Notes: generated by a model not told the origin, from the sequence alone. DNA of 64,000 nt from Prostheceraeus crozeri (GCA_907163375.1 CAJQUW010009041.1:1-64000), one strand, 5' to 3'; positions 46,181 through 56,970 are shown, numbered from the stretch's first letter. Numbers and translations: made by a program.

Positions 46181-46600
46181 CAGTTGGCAATTAATTATGT
46201 TATTAAAAGCTTTAGAAAAGTCAAAGCTAATGAATAGTGAAGCACCGATATTAAGATTGTCAGCAAAACCGATCAGCGAATCAAGCACAGAGGAATGATA
46301 GCATCGGTGGATGAAGAATTTTTCCCAGTCCCATTCCATAGCTATCGAGCAATAAGCAACCACTTTAACAATAAACTCGCCAATTTGTACGAAGCTTCGT
46401 AAATTGTTGATGGCTGGATCACACAGACGATGTCACGTTCTTCAGGGAGGCTGGTGAACGTTTTTTCTGTGCGCCTGCCATCGTTTTCTATAATGATCAG
46501 GGAATTGACTTTATCGGCTTGTGCACAAAGATCTGAATGCTTCGAATATAAAAGAATCGCGGCGATCATAAGCTTTTGAAGGAATTAACAGACATGAGCA
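46180..46600 (-). pseudogene. CR1/Jockey-like LINE reverse-transcriptase fragment
   Basis: The frame contains SVLDSLIGFADNLNIGASLFISFDFSKAFNNI, the DFSKAFD-type motif (first catalytic aspartate) of CR1/Jockey-like reverse transcriptases. A short decayed stretch precedes it. The frame runs without a stop into the RTE fragment at 45780-46180, although that reading corresponds to another clade and another part of the protein. Confidence 0.65.
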
Positions 46601-46900
46601 AGCGATGAACAATTATTTTTTCCTGTTCCAGTAATGAGTTAAGAATTTCCGTTTACCTATTTCGTACGTTTCTGTATGTACCATCGTTTTGAACTAGCTT
46701 GCACTTCTAGCAAATTGAAGCACACATTTTGGTTTACAATGCACAGATATGAATGAATTACGCGGAACTTCTTCTTTTTTGAAGTTATTGCAACCCATCA
46801 GCAAGCATGCATTATTACAGAAAGGCTATCAAAGTTTCTTGCAAATTTGCATATCATTGCGATGTAGTTAATCGTTGCACAATCGTCTTTTTGAACTTAC

Positions 46901-47019
46901 TGGATTTTTTCACTTGGTAATCCGGCCTTATTCTCTTGTCGTATCTGTTGAGTAGTCCATCAAGTATTCCAGTGAGACTCAAAGTTGTAGTATTGCGGTT
47001 GTGAATCTCGGCAGAACTT
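46901..47019 (-). CDS. Cys-loop ligand-gated ion channel, most upstream recognised exon
   Basis: This 119-base exon encodes SSAEIHNRNTTTLSLTGILD followed by GLLNRYDKRIRPDYQVKKS. The ILDxLLxxYDKRxRP motif is the near-invariant start of the mature extracellular domain (alpha-helix 1) in GABA-A, GRD and glycine-type subunits. NRNT is a potential N-glycosylation site. The acceptor is ATATTTTTCAG and the donor GTAAGTT; an alternative GTGAAA donor exists 13 bases earlier. With the GTAAGT donor the last base joins the first two of the exon at 27251-27321 to give a lysine codon, and the frame continues. The exon needs two bases from an upstream coding exon that I could not identify with confidence. 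Confidence 0.9.
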
Positions 47020-47560
47020 CTGAAAAATATGACAAAAAATTTTGGTTTGTAATGGACAAATCCTTCAGTCAATGAAATGTAATCTAAATGAATTCAATCT
47101 TCCATCATTACATTGATAGAAAATTAAAGTTGGGTATTTAAAAAAAACTTAACTAGCAGAAGCGTAATTAATGACAATTTGTGTAAATTATTCAGACATT
47201 AATATCAAGGATCAAGAGGATCACTTCTACACCACTGAGGCTTATCATAGGGTTGACTAATTCAGTTTCTATTTGATTTTAGCGAGTTGTTCCAAACGTA
47301 CATACACATCACACTCCTGAAAAATATGATCTTAATGCACAGAAATTTTGCGCTCTTTATCTGTTCACTGAACCCTTAATGTGACATATCTATAATCCAG
47401 ATCACAAAATTTTAATTACACTTTTGATAATGATAATGATACTTTGCTAAATATAACTTTATGTATGTATGTGTGAAAATAAAATTCTACTGTTGGCTTG
47501 CGACCTTAAACTCGAGTAGCTTTGAACAGTATAAAAAATTAGCAATAAAAACAACATTAC
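47020..47560. other. Intron upstream of the receptor exon
   Basis: Nothing is recognised in this stretch. The acceptor-like sequence ATATTTTTCAG used at 47020 occurs again at 47318-47328, but what follows has a stop within about fifteen codons. Confidence 0.4.
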
Positions 47561-47687
47561 CGAATGCATGAGATGGATTGATGGAAGCAAAATTAGCAAT
47601 GAGGATCAATGATAAGAGGAAAGACGCAAAAGCATCAATGACAAAGTTAGTAGATGTGAAGGTACTTCTATTCTTTGCCCCCCACAT
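47561..47687 (-). CDS. Candidate signal-peptide exon of the receptor (uncertain)
   Basis: From an ATG at 47687 the frame has a basic start (AKNR), then a long hydrophobic stretch (AFASFLLSLILIANFASI) and a small-residue site (PSHA), followed by a GTAATG donor. It is the right shape, strand and distance for a signal peptide of the receptor. However, it ends with one spare base while the exon at 46901-47019 needs two, so a direct join is out of frame. Either a further small exon lies between or this is chance. A rival candidate is at 49452-49635. Confidence 0.25.
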
Positions 47688-50600
47688 TTTCCAACTTTTC
47701 CCTATTCATGAAATTTCATCAAACTTGGTCACATTGGATTTAGAATATACTTCATTTGTCACTGAGTGACAGTACAACACCACTGAGAAGTTTTACTTGA
47801 ACCCTGGGATGAAGGATTGGTGCATTGGATGCTCAGTCAGAATACAAGGTGCAGCTGTGATCATGAACTTTGTGGTATTATTGTCTACAGACAAATGAAG
47901 AGTAGTTGTCTAATTCTGAGGGTGCAAATGTTCTACAAGTCAGATAAGATGAATTTTACACACTCAACTCTTTTGCGTAGTGAGACTGCCCTTAGGAGCA
48001 AGAGAAGATCGTTGACGATGCAACACTCCCGGGTGTCAACAACAGAAATGTGGGGGGGGGGCGGAATACAAGTTCCGATATGAAAATTATTAGTGCAAAG
48101 TCAATGCAAATTGGGTATGAGTAATTGAATAGACAATTATGAGTTGGGGAAATTTATTGAGTGCTAAAATTGCAAAATATTGTTTTTAATGCAGCAAAGC
48201 AATCTTGAGAACTTAGTCTCTAAATGTGTACGTGTGGAATAGGCTGTCAATAAATATAGTGGAATAAGATCTTTCATCAATGACAATTGACGTTCATTTA
48301 CTGTTGTCATGATTGCTGCTAATAAAGTTGGCACATACATGTAATAGCACGGCTTCAGACAGGAAGAAATGCACTTTTACAGCAGGCATAAAGCGCTCAA
48401 AAGGAGAATTTTCAGTGCGAGATTTTTGACTTTCTCTCTTATATATATTTTATTATTTTATTATTTTTCCATGATTGTAATAGTTTTTGAAATTTAATTT
48501 CTCTCCTTATATCTCCTTAAAATTCTTATATTCTTATAAATACCTAGCTAATGCTGAATGTCCGTGTTTTAATCGGCATTGAAAAATGCCCTAATGTCTC
48601 AATGTAACCTGATATCAAATTTTCAAGGAGACAAATTTCGCTCATCTCGACTGTTGTAAAACTCTTGACCAGAGTAGGAAACGGTCTTAACCTGATCCGA
48701 GCCGACCATAGCCAGGTCGTCGATTTTCAGAATAATCTTCCAATACATCTGTCTAAACTTGACAAGTCTTTTACATTGAAATAATGCACAGTCGAGGTTA
48801 ATTTATTCGGTTTGGAATCATGTCTATGCGTGTATAAAGGGCTTGAAGAAAGGAATTATTTTTACCGTTATTTGCTGAAAATACTTTTTTGATTTCTTAC
48901 TGAATCTTGATGTTCTGATTGACAAAATGATTCATATTTGTAGTTTATTTAGAATTCACTGTGGTTGTGAATGTCACCATTCATCTGACTAATCCACCTC
49001 CTGAACTGGTAAAGTTTTAATTGTATGGGATGTCAGCCCAACTTCGAGTCCTGTGCGTATAAGCACATTCCTAACTTGTCTGCCATCAAATAGCATGCAG
49101 ACCAGAATTCAATCCGATCCGACATTCGCATGAAAGAATATTTTCATGACAGACACAATAATTGGGATCTCAATTTCGGTTCATTTTTATCAGGTTTTAA
49201 TTTCAATAATGCACAAGTGAGTTGTGCAAAAAGCAAGGTTGCCTAATATTATGAGCATTATATTCGCAGCAGTTTAGAATGCACCATAAGACAAATCGAA
49301 GTACGTAATTGCAACAACATAGCGTACAGATCTAGACACTATCTTCAAATTCTGCATTAGTGAGTCATGGTATATGGCTGCTCTTGCGCTAGGTAGCAAG
49401 CTGCGCCTTAATATTTTGTAGTCACCTGTTGCTTAAATTAAAGATGCTTACAGCCAATAGGCACTGGGAAATTCGGCATGTCGGGAGCTGGCTTATCGTA
49501 CATGCATAACATGGAGCATGCAGCAACAAATACGACGCAAATTTTACGGAATTGTGTAGCTGAGATTCGAAAATAACTTGAAGCCAATTTTTTGCTTCCG
49601 ATTTTTTTTTTTGAGTGACCAGCTATGAATCTCACGATGTCAGATCAATTCGGATTTCCATAAAACTACTAATCCGATCCATACAATAAATAATAAAATC
49701 CAATATTTAATTATTCTATTCGCATTGTGTTTGAAAAAGTAGCATTTATTATCAATTTGCAGGCGCGCTAACTTTGGCGATTTGCCAGTGGTGTCTTCAA
49801 AGTGATATTTAATGAACGCCCGTCGAAATTTCAATAAACTTGCTAATTGCGAATCTCGAATTTGCACACATCTAGTTCTAAACACAGTGATAGATTCCCT
49901 TGCATCCGTTTCGGTTAGTCTAGAGGTCAGATGACTCTGTCTCAGATACTGTACATGTATGCACTGGTAGCTAGTGTAAGAGATTGATGTGGAGATCATT
50001 CGTTTCCCTTTGGCTTACGTGATTGGCCAAGCACGCTCTCAACAGAACTCGCATTAGGGAACACTCGAGTTTCAACGGTCACATTGAAGACTGAACAGCT
50101 GTCAAGGAAAAGTACATAATATGTACTTGATATCATCATTGACTCCATTTTCCTCTGTGATAAATTCGTCAAAGGGAAAATATTATTCACACCGATCGAC
50201 TCCTCAAAATCTAAATTTGTTGACTGTGCACGCTTTATATACTATCAAAGCAATAGTTCGTCAGAATCCAGACTTGAATTTGCATTACGTTCAATGGAAA
50301 ACTTATTTTCTTGCCCCTAGTGTCTTATATTTCTGGTAGTGACCAATGTCATCTTTAGACGTAAACCCACAGAAAGGGCAGCGTATCTCTGTGGTTCTTA
50401 CATAGCATTAGCGGATTTATATTTACAGCGTGATCAGATTCTAAATCAGGCATTGCGCTTATTGTTAGCACAACCAAAAGTGCTAACTTGATTTTCCCAA
50501 CTAGAGACGACATTTCTGTGGAAAAATATTTGATGGTATGTCAAGTCTGCCTTATGGAAACAAATTTTCGCATCACTTCGTCGCTACCGCAAAAGAAGGT

Positions 50601-51780
50601 AGCAATCAATCATCTCGCGTCCATCCAAGATTGTCAGTAAAACGGATGTTAGGTACTCAGATTGGATCTTAATCCTCCGTTTCCGGTGTGTATGTGTGTG
50701 TGTGCATATTTCGAGACTAAAGATACTTCTGGAAAATTTCAATCTACATGAACTGATTGCCTAATAGAGAAACATTTTAGAAATTGGAAAGTAATACACT
50801 TAAAAATGCTAACAAAAAACCGCAAAAACTATTCTAAAATCTCAAATTAAAATTGATTACATATCTTAGAATGTTGAGCATATATCTTCGCATTGCGACA
50901 TGAATGCGCGCGATCATGAATTCCATAGTTCTCCATGTAGGCCACCCATGTCCTTAATACTTCGCATTCCTCCTCTTTTTCGCAAATTAGTAGTTCGATT
51001 ACATTACTTATCATCAGGGACCCTAGAATTCTGCGCTTGAAATTTCTGTTTTCTGTGCCGCATTTTTGAAGATTCCGCATTTTTTCTCCGATGTATGGTT
51101 ATGCCAAGATTTCTATCAATTTCTAAATTTCTATCAAAAGAATTGAGTGAAAAGCACCTTCACAGCAATTTCTTTAATGTAACTGCCAAACGACACTGAA
51201 TTCAGTAGGCTCCAGTGATCATCCACACACTTCCGGCATTGCAAGATTAAGTCTGTTCATATTAAGTAATTAACTGCACATAAGCATCAGTATTGTTTGA
51301 TATATTCATAAATGGCATTGGCAAAGTTAGATCATTTACTTGACAGAATGTTAATATTCTGTTCAATGTTTGCTTAGTTAACAGAATGCACTATTATTAA
51401 GTATGAATTTCCGGACAGCATATAGTACACAATGATTAATGAGAGCATTCACGAAACTGCATAACATAATTCTAAGATCTGCAACACACGGAAGTGAATT
51501 AAAAGTTGTAGCAGAGTGAATACAAAATGACGAGTGCAATTTACGTTTTTCGTGTCTTACAAATATGCAGAATTACAGATTACCTTAATTTCAATTTAAA
51601 GTAACTCCATTTAATTCCGATCTACGCCTATTAGATTGTTAACAATTTTGAAGCGACACACTCAGATGAAATTAGAAGAATTCATCGGTGCCATAGAAAT
51701 AATTTGTTTATCTGAATTTAACTGCAAATAAAATTTGCTTAACGTCGCTGCACACCGATGAACAGTTTTAAATTTCGCAT
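47688..51780. other. No convincing gene
   Basis: AT-rich sequence with a G run near 48051-48062, a TG run near 50695 and scattered short frames. One minus-strand frame at 49452-49635 has a hydrophobic segment (ICVVFVAACSMLCMY) and ends at a GTAAGC donor; it is another possible first exon of the receptor, with the same phase problem as 47561-47687. Confidence 0.4.
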
Positions 51781-52400
51781 GTGAATTCTCAATTTGTATT
51801 GCATCTGAAATGTAATGTATATATTGATGAGATAACCAAGAAAGCTAGCGGTCGCTTGTACGTAATCCACAGACTTCGACAATATCCATCAAAGGCGCAG
51901 CTTATTTCGGTTTACAATGCATTCATGCGCAATGTACTAGAATATAATTCCCCATTATTAGTCGGTCCAAATGCAAAGGGAAACAAACGACTTGAAAAAG
52001 TTCAAAGTACAAAAGACGGAACACCGAATCATCTGTGGTACTGATTGTGACTGCGGAGAATTCACACCTTTGTTCATTCGGCGGAACTGTCGTGCCATGA
52101 AGGTTTTTATGGATATGATGAACACTGACAATTTACTCCACGACTTGATACCGAACTTTCGTCGTTTTCGCGGCTTGTTGTCATGCCATCATCGAGCAGA
52201 CAACGGAGAAGCAACTCATTTATCCCATTTTGCTCCTCTATGTAAAATATAATGTGTGTAAAATGATAGATGACATTCTACAGCATGCAAATTCGTCTCT
52301 TTGAGTTAGGATAGAAATCACCCCAAACATCTTTTCAACTTGATGTATCTTCTATTGCAAATGTTTAATTTTTATTACTTCTTTAATAAACGCATATCAT
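51781..52400 (+). pseudogene. 3' end of a CR1-like LINE
   Basis: The frames read ITKKASGRLYVIHRLRQYPS, VYNAFMRNVLEYNSPLLVGP and later CRAMKVFMDMMNTDNLLHDL, with a final SHFAPLCK-like block. This is the thumb and C-terminal tail of CR1/L2-type reverse transcriptases (KAS-RLY-L-LR, VY...LEY...P). Frame changes occur. The stretch ends in a TAATAAA-like segment near 52380-52390. Confidence 0.75.
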
Positions 52401-53900
52401 CATGATTAATGCTGTTATCGTCCTAGATTTTTAATTTTCGCTCTTTCGAGTTAACTTTGCTTTCGTTGTTGTTTTATATTTTCTCGACTTTTCGTTTTCG
52501 TTTTCGGCATTTATCATATTTCATTATTTTTTGCTGCAATATGACGGGTTTAATGCACTATTGAAAAATTAATTTCATTTATTTAATTGTCTACAAATAT
52601 TATACATGCAATGCTTCTCAGCTACTTGCATAATGTTTTCCAATAATTGTAGCCCAAGTATACAGTGCATGCAAAATATATACAGTAGATGCAAAATCCA
52701 TAAAGTAACTTTGATTATTGCACCGATCTACGAACTGTATCAGTTTCGCGAAATCAGTATCACTCGATCAAAAGAAATCAATTTAAAATTGAAGCATTAA
52801 TGTAGTCAAATTCATTGAAAAAGTCAAAACTTGATGCCAAGAATTTTCTGTAACAATTGTCACAACACGGTATGCTGCGCCTAAATGCGGCCTCCCTTTA
52901 CTAGGATTTCTAAGATATCCTATCACAATGCTAAGATTCGATGTATAGCTACTGTTGTGATACGGAAAGTTCATACAATGAAATGCTGCCAGAAATAGTC
53001 TCCTACAAAGTATGTACGCCGATTACAGCATGCAGTTTGTAGTTTATCGCATTCCGATATCCGAGTTGAAATGATGTCCATTCATTTTACCTCATAAGTG
53101 TTGTCTCGTTTATCGACATTTAAAACGAAAACAAAAATGCTCAAACGCTTTCGAAATCGTCAGCGAAAACAACACTATATGTGATGGATTCTAATTGAAT
53201 GATGCAGTAACTCACAAGTGCATTAACGTGAAAACGCTGGCAATTTTTTTGACGCCGACGGTGCCGCTATATTGCATTGTATTATGCTGAATTTCCATTC
53301 CAGAGGTTGTACTGTTGTCAACTTCTATTATTTGTGCCGTCTGATAATTAGACTTCAGGTAATTTTGAGCAATTTGATTTGACAACATTAACGTCACGTC
53401 AGGTTGGAAAAGAGTGATTCAGTCATCATGAATCGTGAAGTTTATCACACCACAAATGAATAATGTATAACTATGTCAATTAATTAAATAGCACTATTGT
53501 AAGCAGGTAACTGACTTGTAAATTCACGTCCAGTTATTGAGATTATTGAGAGAACTAATACATACATATATTAATAGGTCTGGTACCGGAAGTGTGTTGC
53601 TTCTCTAATGCTTCTCTAGAAATAAGCTAGTTGGTCTCAAAAATTCAACTCTCTTACTGTAACGTCGAAACAGTATGTGCAGCCGTTCTAGACCAGCTAA
53701 GAATAAACATTACATGAATGTAGCAACCAAAATGTAGCGAACTTCAAAATCATGAATTGTCGAAATAGAAATCAAACCACTCCTAAAACACCATTGCAGT
53801 AATTCGAAATAAATGTTAAATTAAGTAGAAATAAAAGGATAGAAAGGATTATCATACAAATAAGAAAAGTAAAAATGATTAATCCTCGATAAGTAATGGG
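52401..53900. other. No gene recognised; left flank of the Polinton-like element
   Basis: This is ordinary AT-rich host-like sequence without recognisable domains. The precise left boundary of the Polinton-like element is somewhere to the right of here, and I could not place it to the base. Confidence 0.4.
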
Positions 53901-53905
53901 CAAAA

Positions 53906-54460
53906 GACCGTTCCAGGACACCATAAAATTCAAAAAAATAGTATCTTTAAAAACGACATAAATTCATGAATTTGAACCCTTTTTCAGGTTTTTAAGACCT
54001 AAATACATGAATTTAGTCCATTCAAAAAGTACCATTTTTTCAAAAAATGGCATTTTTAAAAACGACATAAATTCATGAATTTTGGTCAATTTCTCAGGTT
54101 ATGAAGACCTAAATTCATAAATTTGGGCGTTTTTAAAAATACCCAATTTTCAAATTTTTCAAAATCTCAAATTTGAGAATTACAATTTTCACCCTTAAAA
54201 TCATGACCGTTCCAGGACACCGTAAAATCATAAAAGTTAAGAATCTCAAAATTTGAGAATTACAATTTTCACCGCTAAAATCATGACCGTTCCAGGACAC
54301 CGTAAAATCATAAAAGTTAAGAATCTCAAAATTTGTGATTGTGACATTTTACTTTGAAAATTATGACCGTTCTAGGACACCGAAAATAATAAAAGTTAGT
54401 ATTTTTAAAAATGACTAAATTCATGAGTTTAGACGTTTTTCAGGTTTTTAAAATATATCA
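53906..54460. repeat. Tandem and interspersed repeat array at the left end of the element
   Basis: GACCGTTCCAGGACACCRTAAAAT recurs at 53906, 54205, 54285 and 54365; the last three are exactly 80 bp apart. A second motif, CGACATAAATTCATGAATTT with the palindrome AAATTCATGAATTT and a nearby CAGGTTTTTAAGACCT, occurs near 53955, 54064 and (diverged) 54405. The array directly precedes the protease gene. It may be part of a terminal repeat, a replication or packaging signal, or promoter region; the sequence does not decide. Confidence 0.85.
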
Positions 54461-54570
54461 TGTGTCTAAAAATATTTCTTTAAAAGTGGAAGAAACAGAA
54501 GTGGAAGAAACCGCAAGAATATATCCTTCAATATCATATGAACGTAGTTCTACTACCCCAACCCTTCTAA

Positions 54571-54608
54571 CTTCTAGGGGTCCCTTCTGACTTCTAGGGG
54601 TCCCTTAA
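54571..54608. repeat. Short tandem GC-rich repeat before the protease
   Basis: CTTCTAGGGGTCCCTTCTGA and CTTCTAGGGGTCCCTTAAGA stand in tandem just before the protease start. They are GC-rich islands in AT-rich sequence, similar in character to the hairpin elements described further on, though the stem (GGG-CCC) is short. Confidence 0.7.
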
Positions 54609-54626
54609 GAAATTTTTTATTATAAA

Positions 54627-55082
54627 ATGAGCAACATAAATGAGTTTTTGAAATTATATGGAACACAAACAACAACGAATTTCGATTTAAAGAAAATCGC
54701 AAATCAATTGGGAATAAAGAATTTTCATGTTCTAATGAGAGTCGAATTACAATTCCTAAAAAATAAGCCAACAGGAACCTTCAGTTCCCGGAACAAAGTT
54801 ATAACTATAAATTTCATAACAAATCTTCACACAACAGATGAAAAAGGAGTACATTGGTCAGCGGGGCATAGAAATAAAAATAGAGATAATTACTATTTTG
54901 ATTCTTATGGACTTCCACCTACAAATGAAGTCAAAGAATTACTTGGAAATGGAACTTATAATACGTTTCAAATTCAAAAACCGGGAACTACTTATTGTGG
55001 TCAATTATGTCTTTATGTTTTATTGAAATTACAAAAAGGAGTTCCATTTCTAGATATTATGTTAGAATTGAACGAACCGTAG
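54627..55082 (+). CDS. Adenain-like cysteine protease of the Polinton
   Basis: This 151-residue protein matches the adenovirus-type maturation protease (C5 family) that Polintons and adintoviruses carry to process virion proteins. The catalytic His is in GVHWSAG (residue 76), the acidic partner in YYFDSYGLPP (residue 92), and the Cys in TYCGQLCLYVL (residue 124). A glutamine at 117 sits seven residues before the Cys, as in adenain, where it forms the oxyanion hole. The length is close to the family norm. The 3' end of the frame lies within one of the GC-rich double hairpins (55073-55100). It is the only structural-region gene on the plus strand here. The frame looks whole. Confidence 0.9.
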   Translation: MSNINEFLKLYGTQTTTNFDLKKIANQLGIKNFHVLMRVELQFLKNKPTGTFSSRNKVITINFITNLHTTDEKGVHWSAGHRNKNRDNYYFDSYGLPPTNEVKELLGNGTYNTFQIQKPGTTYCGQLCLYVLLKLQKGVPFLDIMLELNEP

Positions 55083-55100
55083 GTTCTATGGCTACGCCTA
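55073..55100 (+). repeat. Double-hairpin element (GAACC-GTA-GGTTC plus GGC-TAC-GCC)
   Basis: Stem GAACC/GGTTC with loop GTA (55074-55086) is followed by stem GGC/GCC with loop TAC (55090-55098). It overlaps the end of the protease frame. A further palindrome, GGGAATT-T-AATTCCC, follows at 55105-55119. The same two-hairpin sequence recurs at 58811-58852 and in variant form at 61052-61080, 62198-62229 and 63756-63787. Confidence 0.9.
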
Positions 55101-55318
55101 ACAAGGGAATTTAATTCCCGAAACGTTAGTTCCAATAATAATAATAATGATAATTAAAAATCAGTTCGTTGTAATTCATTTTGATAAAAACGGCCTCTGA
55201 TATCTTCATTATCTAAATCTTTGATTTCGTAAGTAATCGGATAAGTTTGATTTATTTTACAAACTTCAAATATTTCTTTTGTCCAATAACCAACAAAGCC
55301 TTTTTCAAATTTATTCTT

Positions 55319-56488
55319 CTATTTAAATATTCTAACTCTATCTCCAATTTTAAATTTCGGCTTAAGTTTCTGCAAATTCGGATTACTCTCATTCGAATAA
55401 TTATTTTCGTTCGAATAATTATTTTCGAATATTTTCTTTCGTATTAAATCAGAGTCGTCAGAAGCATTCTTTGGGGTTTCTTCAATACCTGAATGAACTT
55501 TATTATTATACTCTTCTACAACTCCTGGTAATATCTTCAACCATTTCGGATTTCCTTGCTGAGTAAATTTTTTGAAAATTTTATTTTTCAACGTCCGATT
55601 GAATCTTTCTATTACTACAGCCTTTCCTGCATTTTCTGTGGAATACACAGCTTCAAATAGTGGCTGAACATTTCGATTGTAAAATTCCGATCCTTTGTCA
55701 ACAAACAATTTTTTTGGCTTTTTATTACTTTCTTTAAAGATTTCTTCAAACGCATATTTAACTGATAGACCACTTTTGTTTTTTAAAGGTTTTACCCAAG
55801 CGTATCGTGTATATAAATCTATAACGGTCAATGCGTATTTGTAGTCCCTTTCATTCGGCATATGAATAAGATCAGCACTCCAAATATCATCTTTATTAAA
55901 TACTTTTACTTTCAATAAATATTTCGGCTTTCTGTATTCCCTATGAATTTCAGACGCGTAGGTTCGAGCGTTGCTCTCAGAGTTATTAGTTCGAGCGTTG
56001 CTCTCAGACAGCTTAGCTGTCGTTTCATTTAAACCCTGTCCGAATAATATTTTAGCTTGTAAAGCTTTCTTAACAAACATTCTTTCAATTTTTTCTCTAA
56101 ATGTATGATTTTGAATACTATCTAATTCTTGAATCATCTTCTTATCAGCTGCATGTCGAGAACTTAGATCATGATTTCGATAAGCTAAATCATGCCTGTA
56201 ACCTGCGGCATCTACTCTATTTATTGGTTCTTCACCTGGTTTCGGATTATTATTCTCATCTAGTCTTATATCTAATCGAGTTCCTGGAACAGTATATGAA
56301 TGACCGGGAAGATGTTTTTCTTTCGAATATTTACTCCAAATAAATCCAGGAAAGTTTTCTAATGTTTTTTGTATGTCACCTCCAATATGCTGACAGTTTG
56401 AGTTTTTATTTTTGTTTAATAGATAATTTAATAAATCTAAATTAGCAATTTTTAATTTAATTAAATTTTCGGAATATGTAGAATTCAT
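55319..56488 (-). CDS. Joined PLA2-like / retroviral-type integrase of the Polinton
   Basis: One open frame of 389 codons holds two units. Residues about 61-150 form a phospholipase A2-like domain of the type known from parvovirus VP1 and Polintons: YTVPGTRLD, then INRVDAAGYRHDLAY with the HD-xx-Y active site, then a helical tail ending KILFGQGL. Residues about 190-345 form an rve integrase core with DIWSADLIHM, LFVDKGSEFYN and VVIERFNRTLK as the three catalytic blocks, closest in my memory to the worm F54H12.3 protein. A basic KFKIGDRVRI end follows. The PLA2 unit would act in membrane escape and the integrase in insertion, so finding them in one frame is unusual. The linker (residues 155-180) is encoded by three GC-rich hairpins. 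The gene may be slightly broken at its 3' end. Confidence 0.88.
   Translation of the reverse strand: MNSTYSENLIKLKIANLDLLNYLLNKNKNSNCQHIGGDIQKTLENFPGFIWSKYSKEKHLPGHSYTVPGTRLDIRLDENNNPKPGEEPINRVDAAGYRHDLAYRNHDLSSRHAADKKMIQELDSIQNHTFREKIERMFVKKALQAKILFGQGLNETTAKLSESNARTNNSESNARTYASEIHREYRKPKYLLKVKVFNKDDIWSADLIHMPNERDYKYALTVIDLYTRYAWVKPLKNKSGLSVKYAFEEIFKESNKKPKKLFVDKGSEFYNRNVQPLFEAVYSTENAGKAVVIERFNRTLKNKIFKKFTQQGNPKWLKILPGVVEEYNNKVHSGIEETPKNASDDSDLIRKKIFENNYSNENNYSNESNPNLQKLKPKFKIGDRVRIFK
55961..56021. repeat. Triple hairpin at the PLA2-integrase junction
   Basis: GAGC-GTT-GCTC occurs twice (55966-55976 and 55993-56003) inside a 20-base direct repeat (GTTCGAGCGTTGCTCTCAGA), followed by GACAGC-TTA-GCTGTC (56007-56021). 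All three have 3-base loops. They encode the repeated peptide SESNART in the linker between the two domains. Confidence 0.9.
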
Positions 56489-56521
56489 TTTAAAAGATAA
56501 AATAAATGTTATACCGGATCA

Positions 56522-56538
56522 GACCAAAGGTCCTGAGG
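56522..56538. repeat. Hairpin between integrase and pX-like genes
   Basis: GACC-AAA-GGTC (56522-56532) has a 3-base loop, and an overlapping CCT-G-AGG follows. It lies in the 53-base gap between two minus-strand genes and could fold in the transcript. Confidence 0.75.
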
Positions 56539-56541
56539 TTA

Positions 56542-56970
56542 TTACCGAATCATACTAGGACTTAGATATATTCCAGAACCATCTTTAGTTTCTTTAATTT
56601 CAATTAAATCATCAACATTGTGGAGAATATTTTTAAGAACTCGTTTTCCTTCATCAACTAATTTTAATTTACTAATAAAATTATCTACAACTCCTTCTCC
56701 CTCAGCAACTTTCTCTAACTCCCTATTATGACGTTTTTGTTCTTCTAATGCTGCCTTCTCTGATTTATTTTTATTTACTGCTTGGACAATACCAGTTGTC
56801 CCACCTGCAACACTTCCTGCTGCTGCTATGCCTCCTATTATTAGTGGAATTAATGGGAGAATTCCACCATTCTTTTCTTCTTGTAATTGAATATTCTCTA
56901 TCATTGGTTTACTTATGTAATACTTTTTTTTTATTAATCGTAATAGTTTTAGGGGTATTTTTGTCAACAA
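56542..56970 (-). CDS. pX-like hydrophobic virion core protein of the Polinton
   Basis: This 142-residue protein has a basic N-terminus, then GGILPLIPLIIGGIAAAGSV and AGGTTGIVQAVN (about residues 35-67), then a charged helix with QKRHNRELEK and a GSGIYLSP end. The order of a GG..LP..IP hydrophobic stretch, an AGG..GI..AVN block, an RHN block and a short G-G-YL-P motif is what I remember for the small adenovirus-pX-like protein of adintoviruses and Polintons, which is packaged with DNA. The hydrophobic stretch could also insert in membranes. It lies between the integrase and capsid genes on the same strand. The frame looks whole. The function is inferred from pattern memory only. Confidence 0.7.
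   Translation of the reverse strand: MLTKIPLKLLRLIKKKYYISKPMIENIQLQEEKNGGILPLIPLIIGGIAAAGSVAGGTTGIVQAVNKNKSEKAALEEQKRHNRELEKVAEGEGVVDNFISKLKLVDEGKRVLKNILHNVDDLIEIKETKDGSGIYLSPSMIR

Noticed and set aside
47561-49635. Firm assignment of a signal-peptide exon to the receptor
   Set aside because: Two candidates (47561-47687 and 49452-49635) both end with one spare base, while the next exon needs two, so neither joins in frame.
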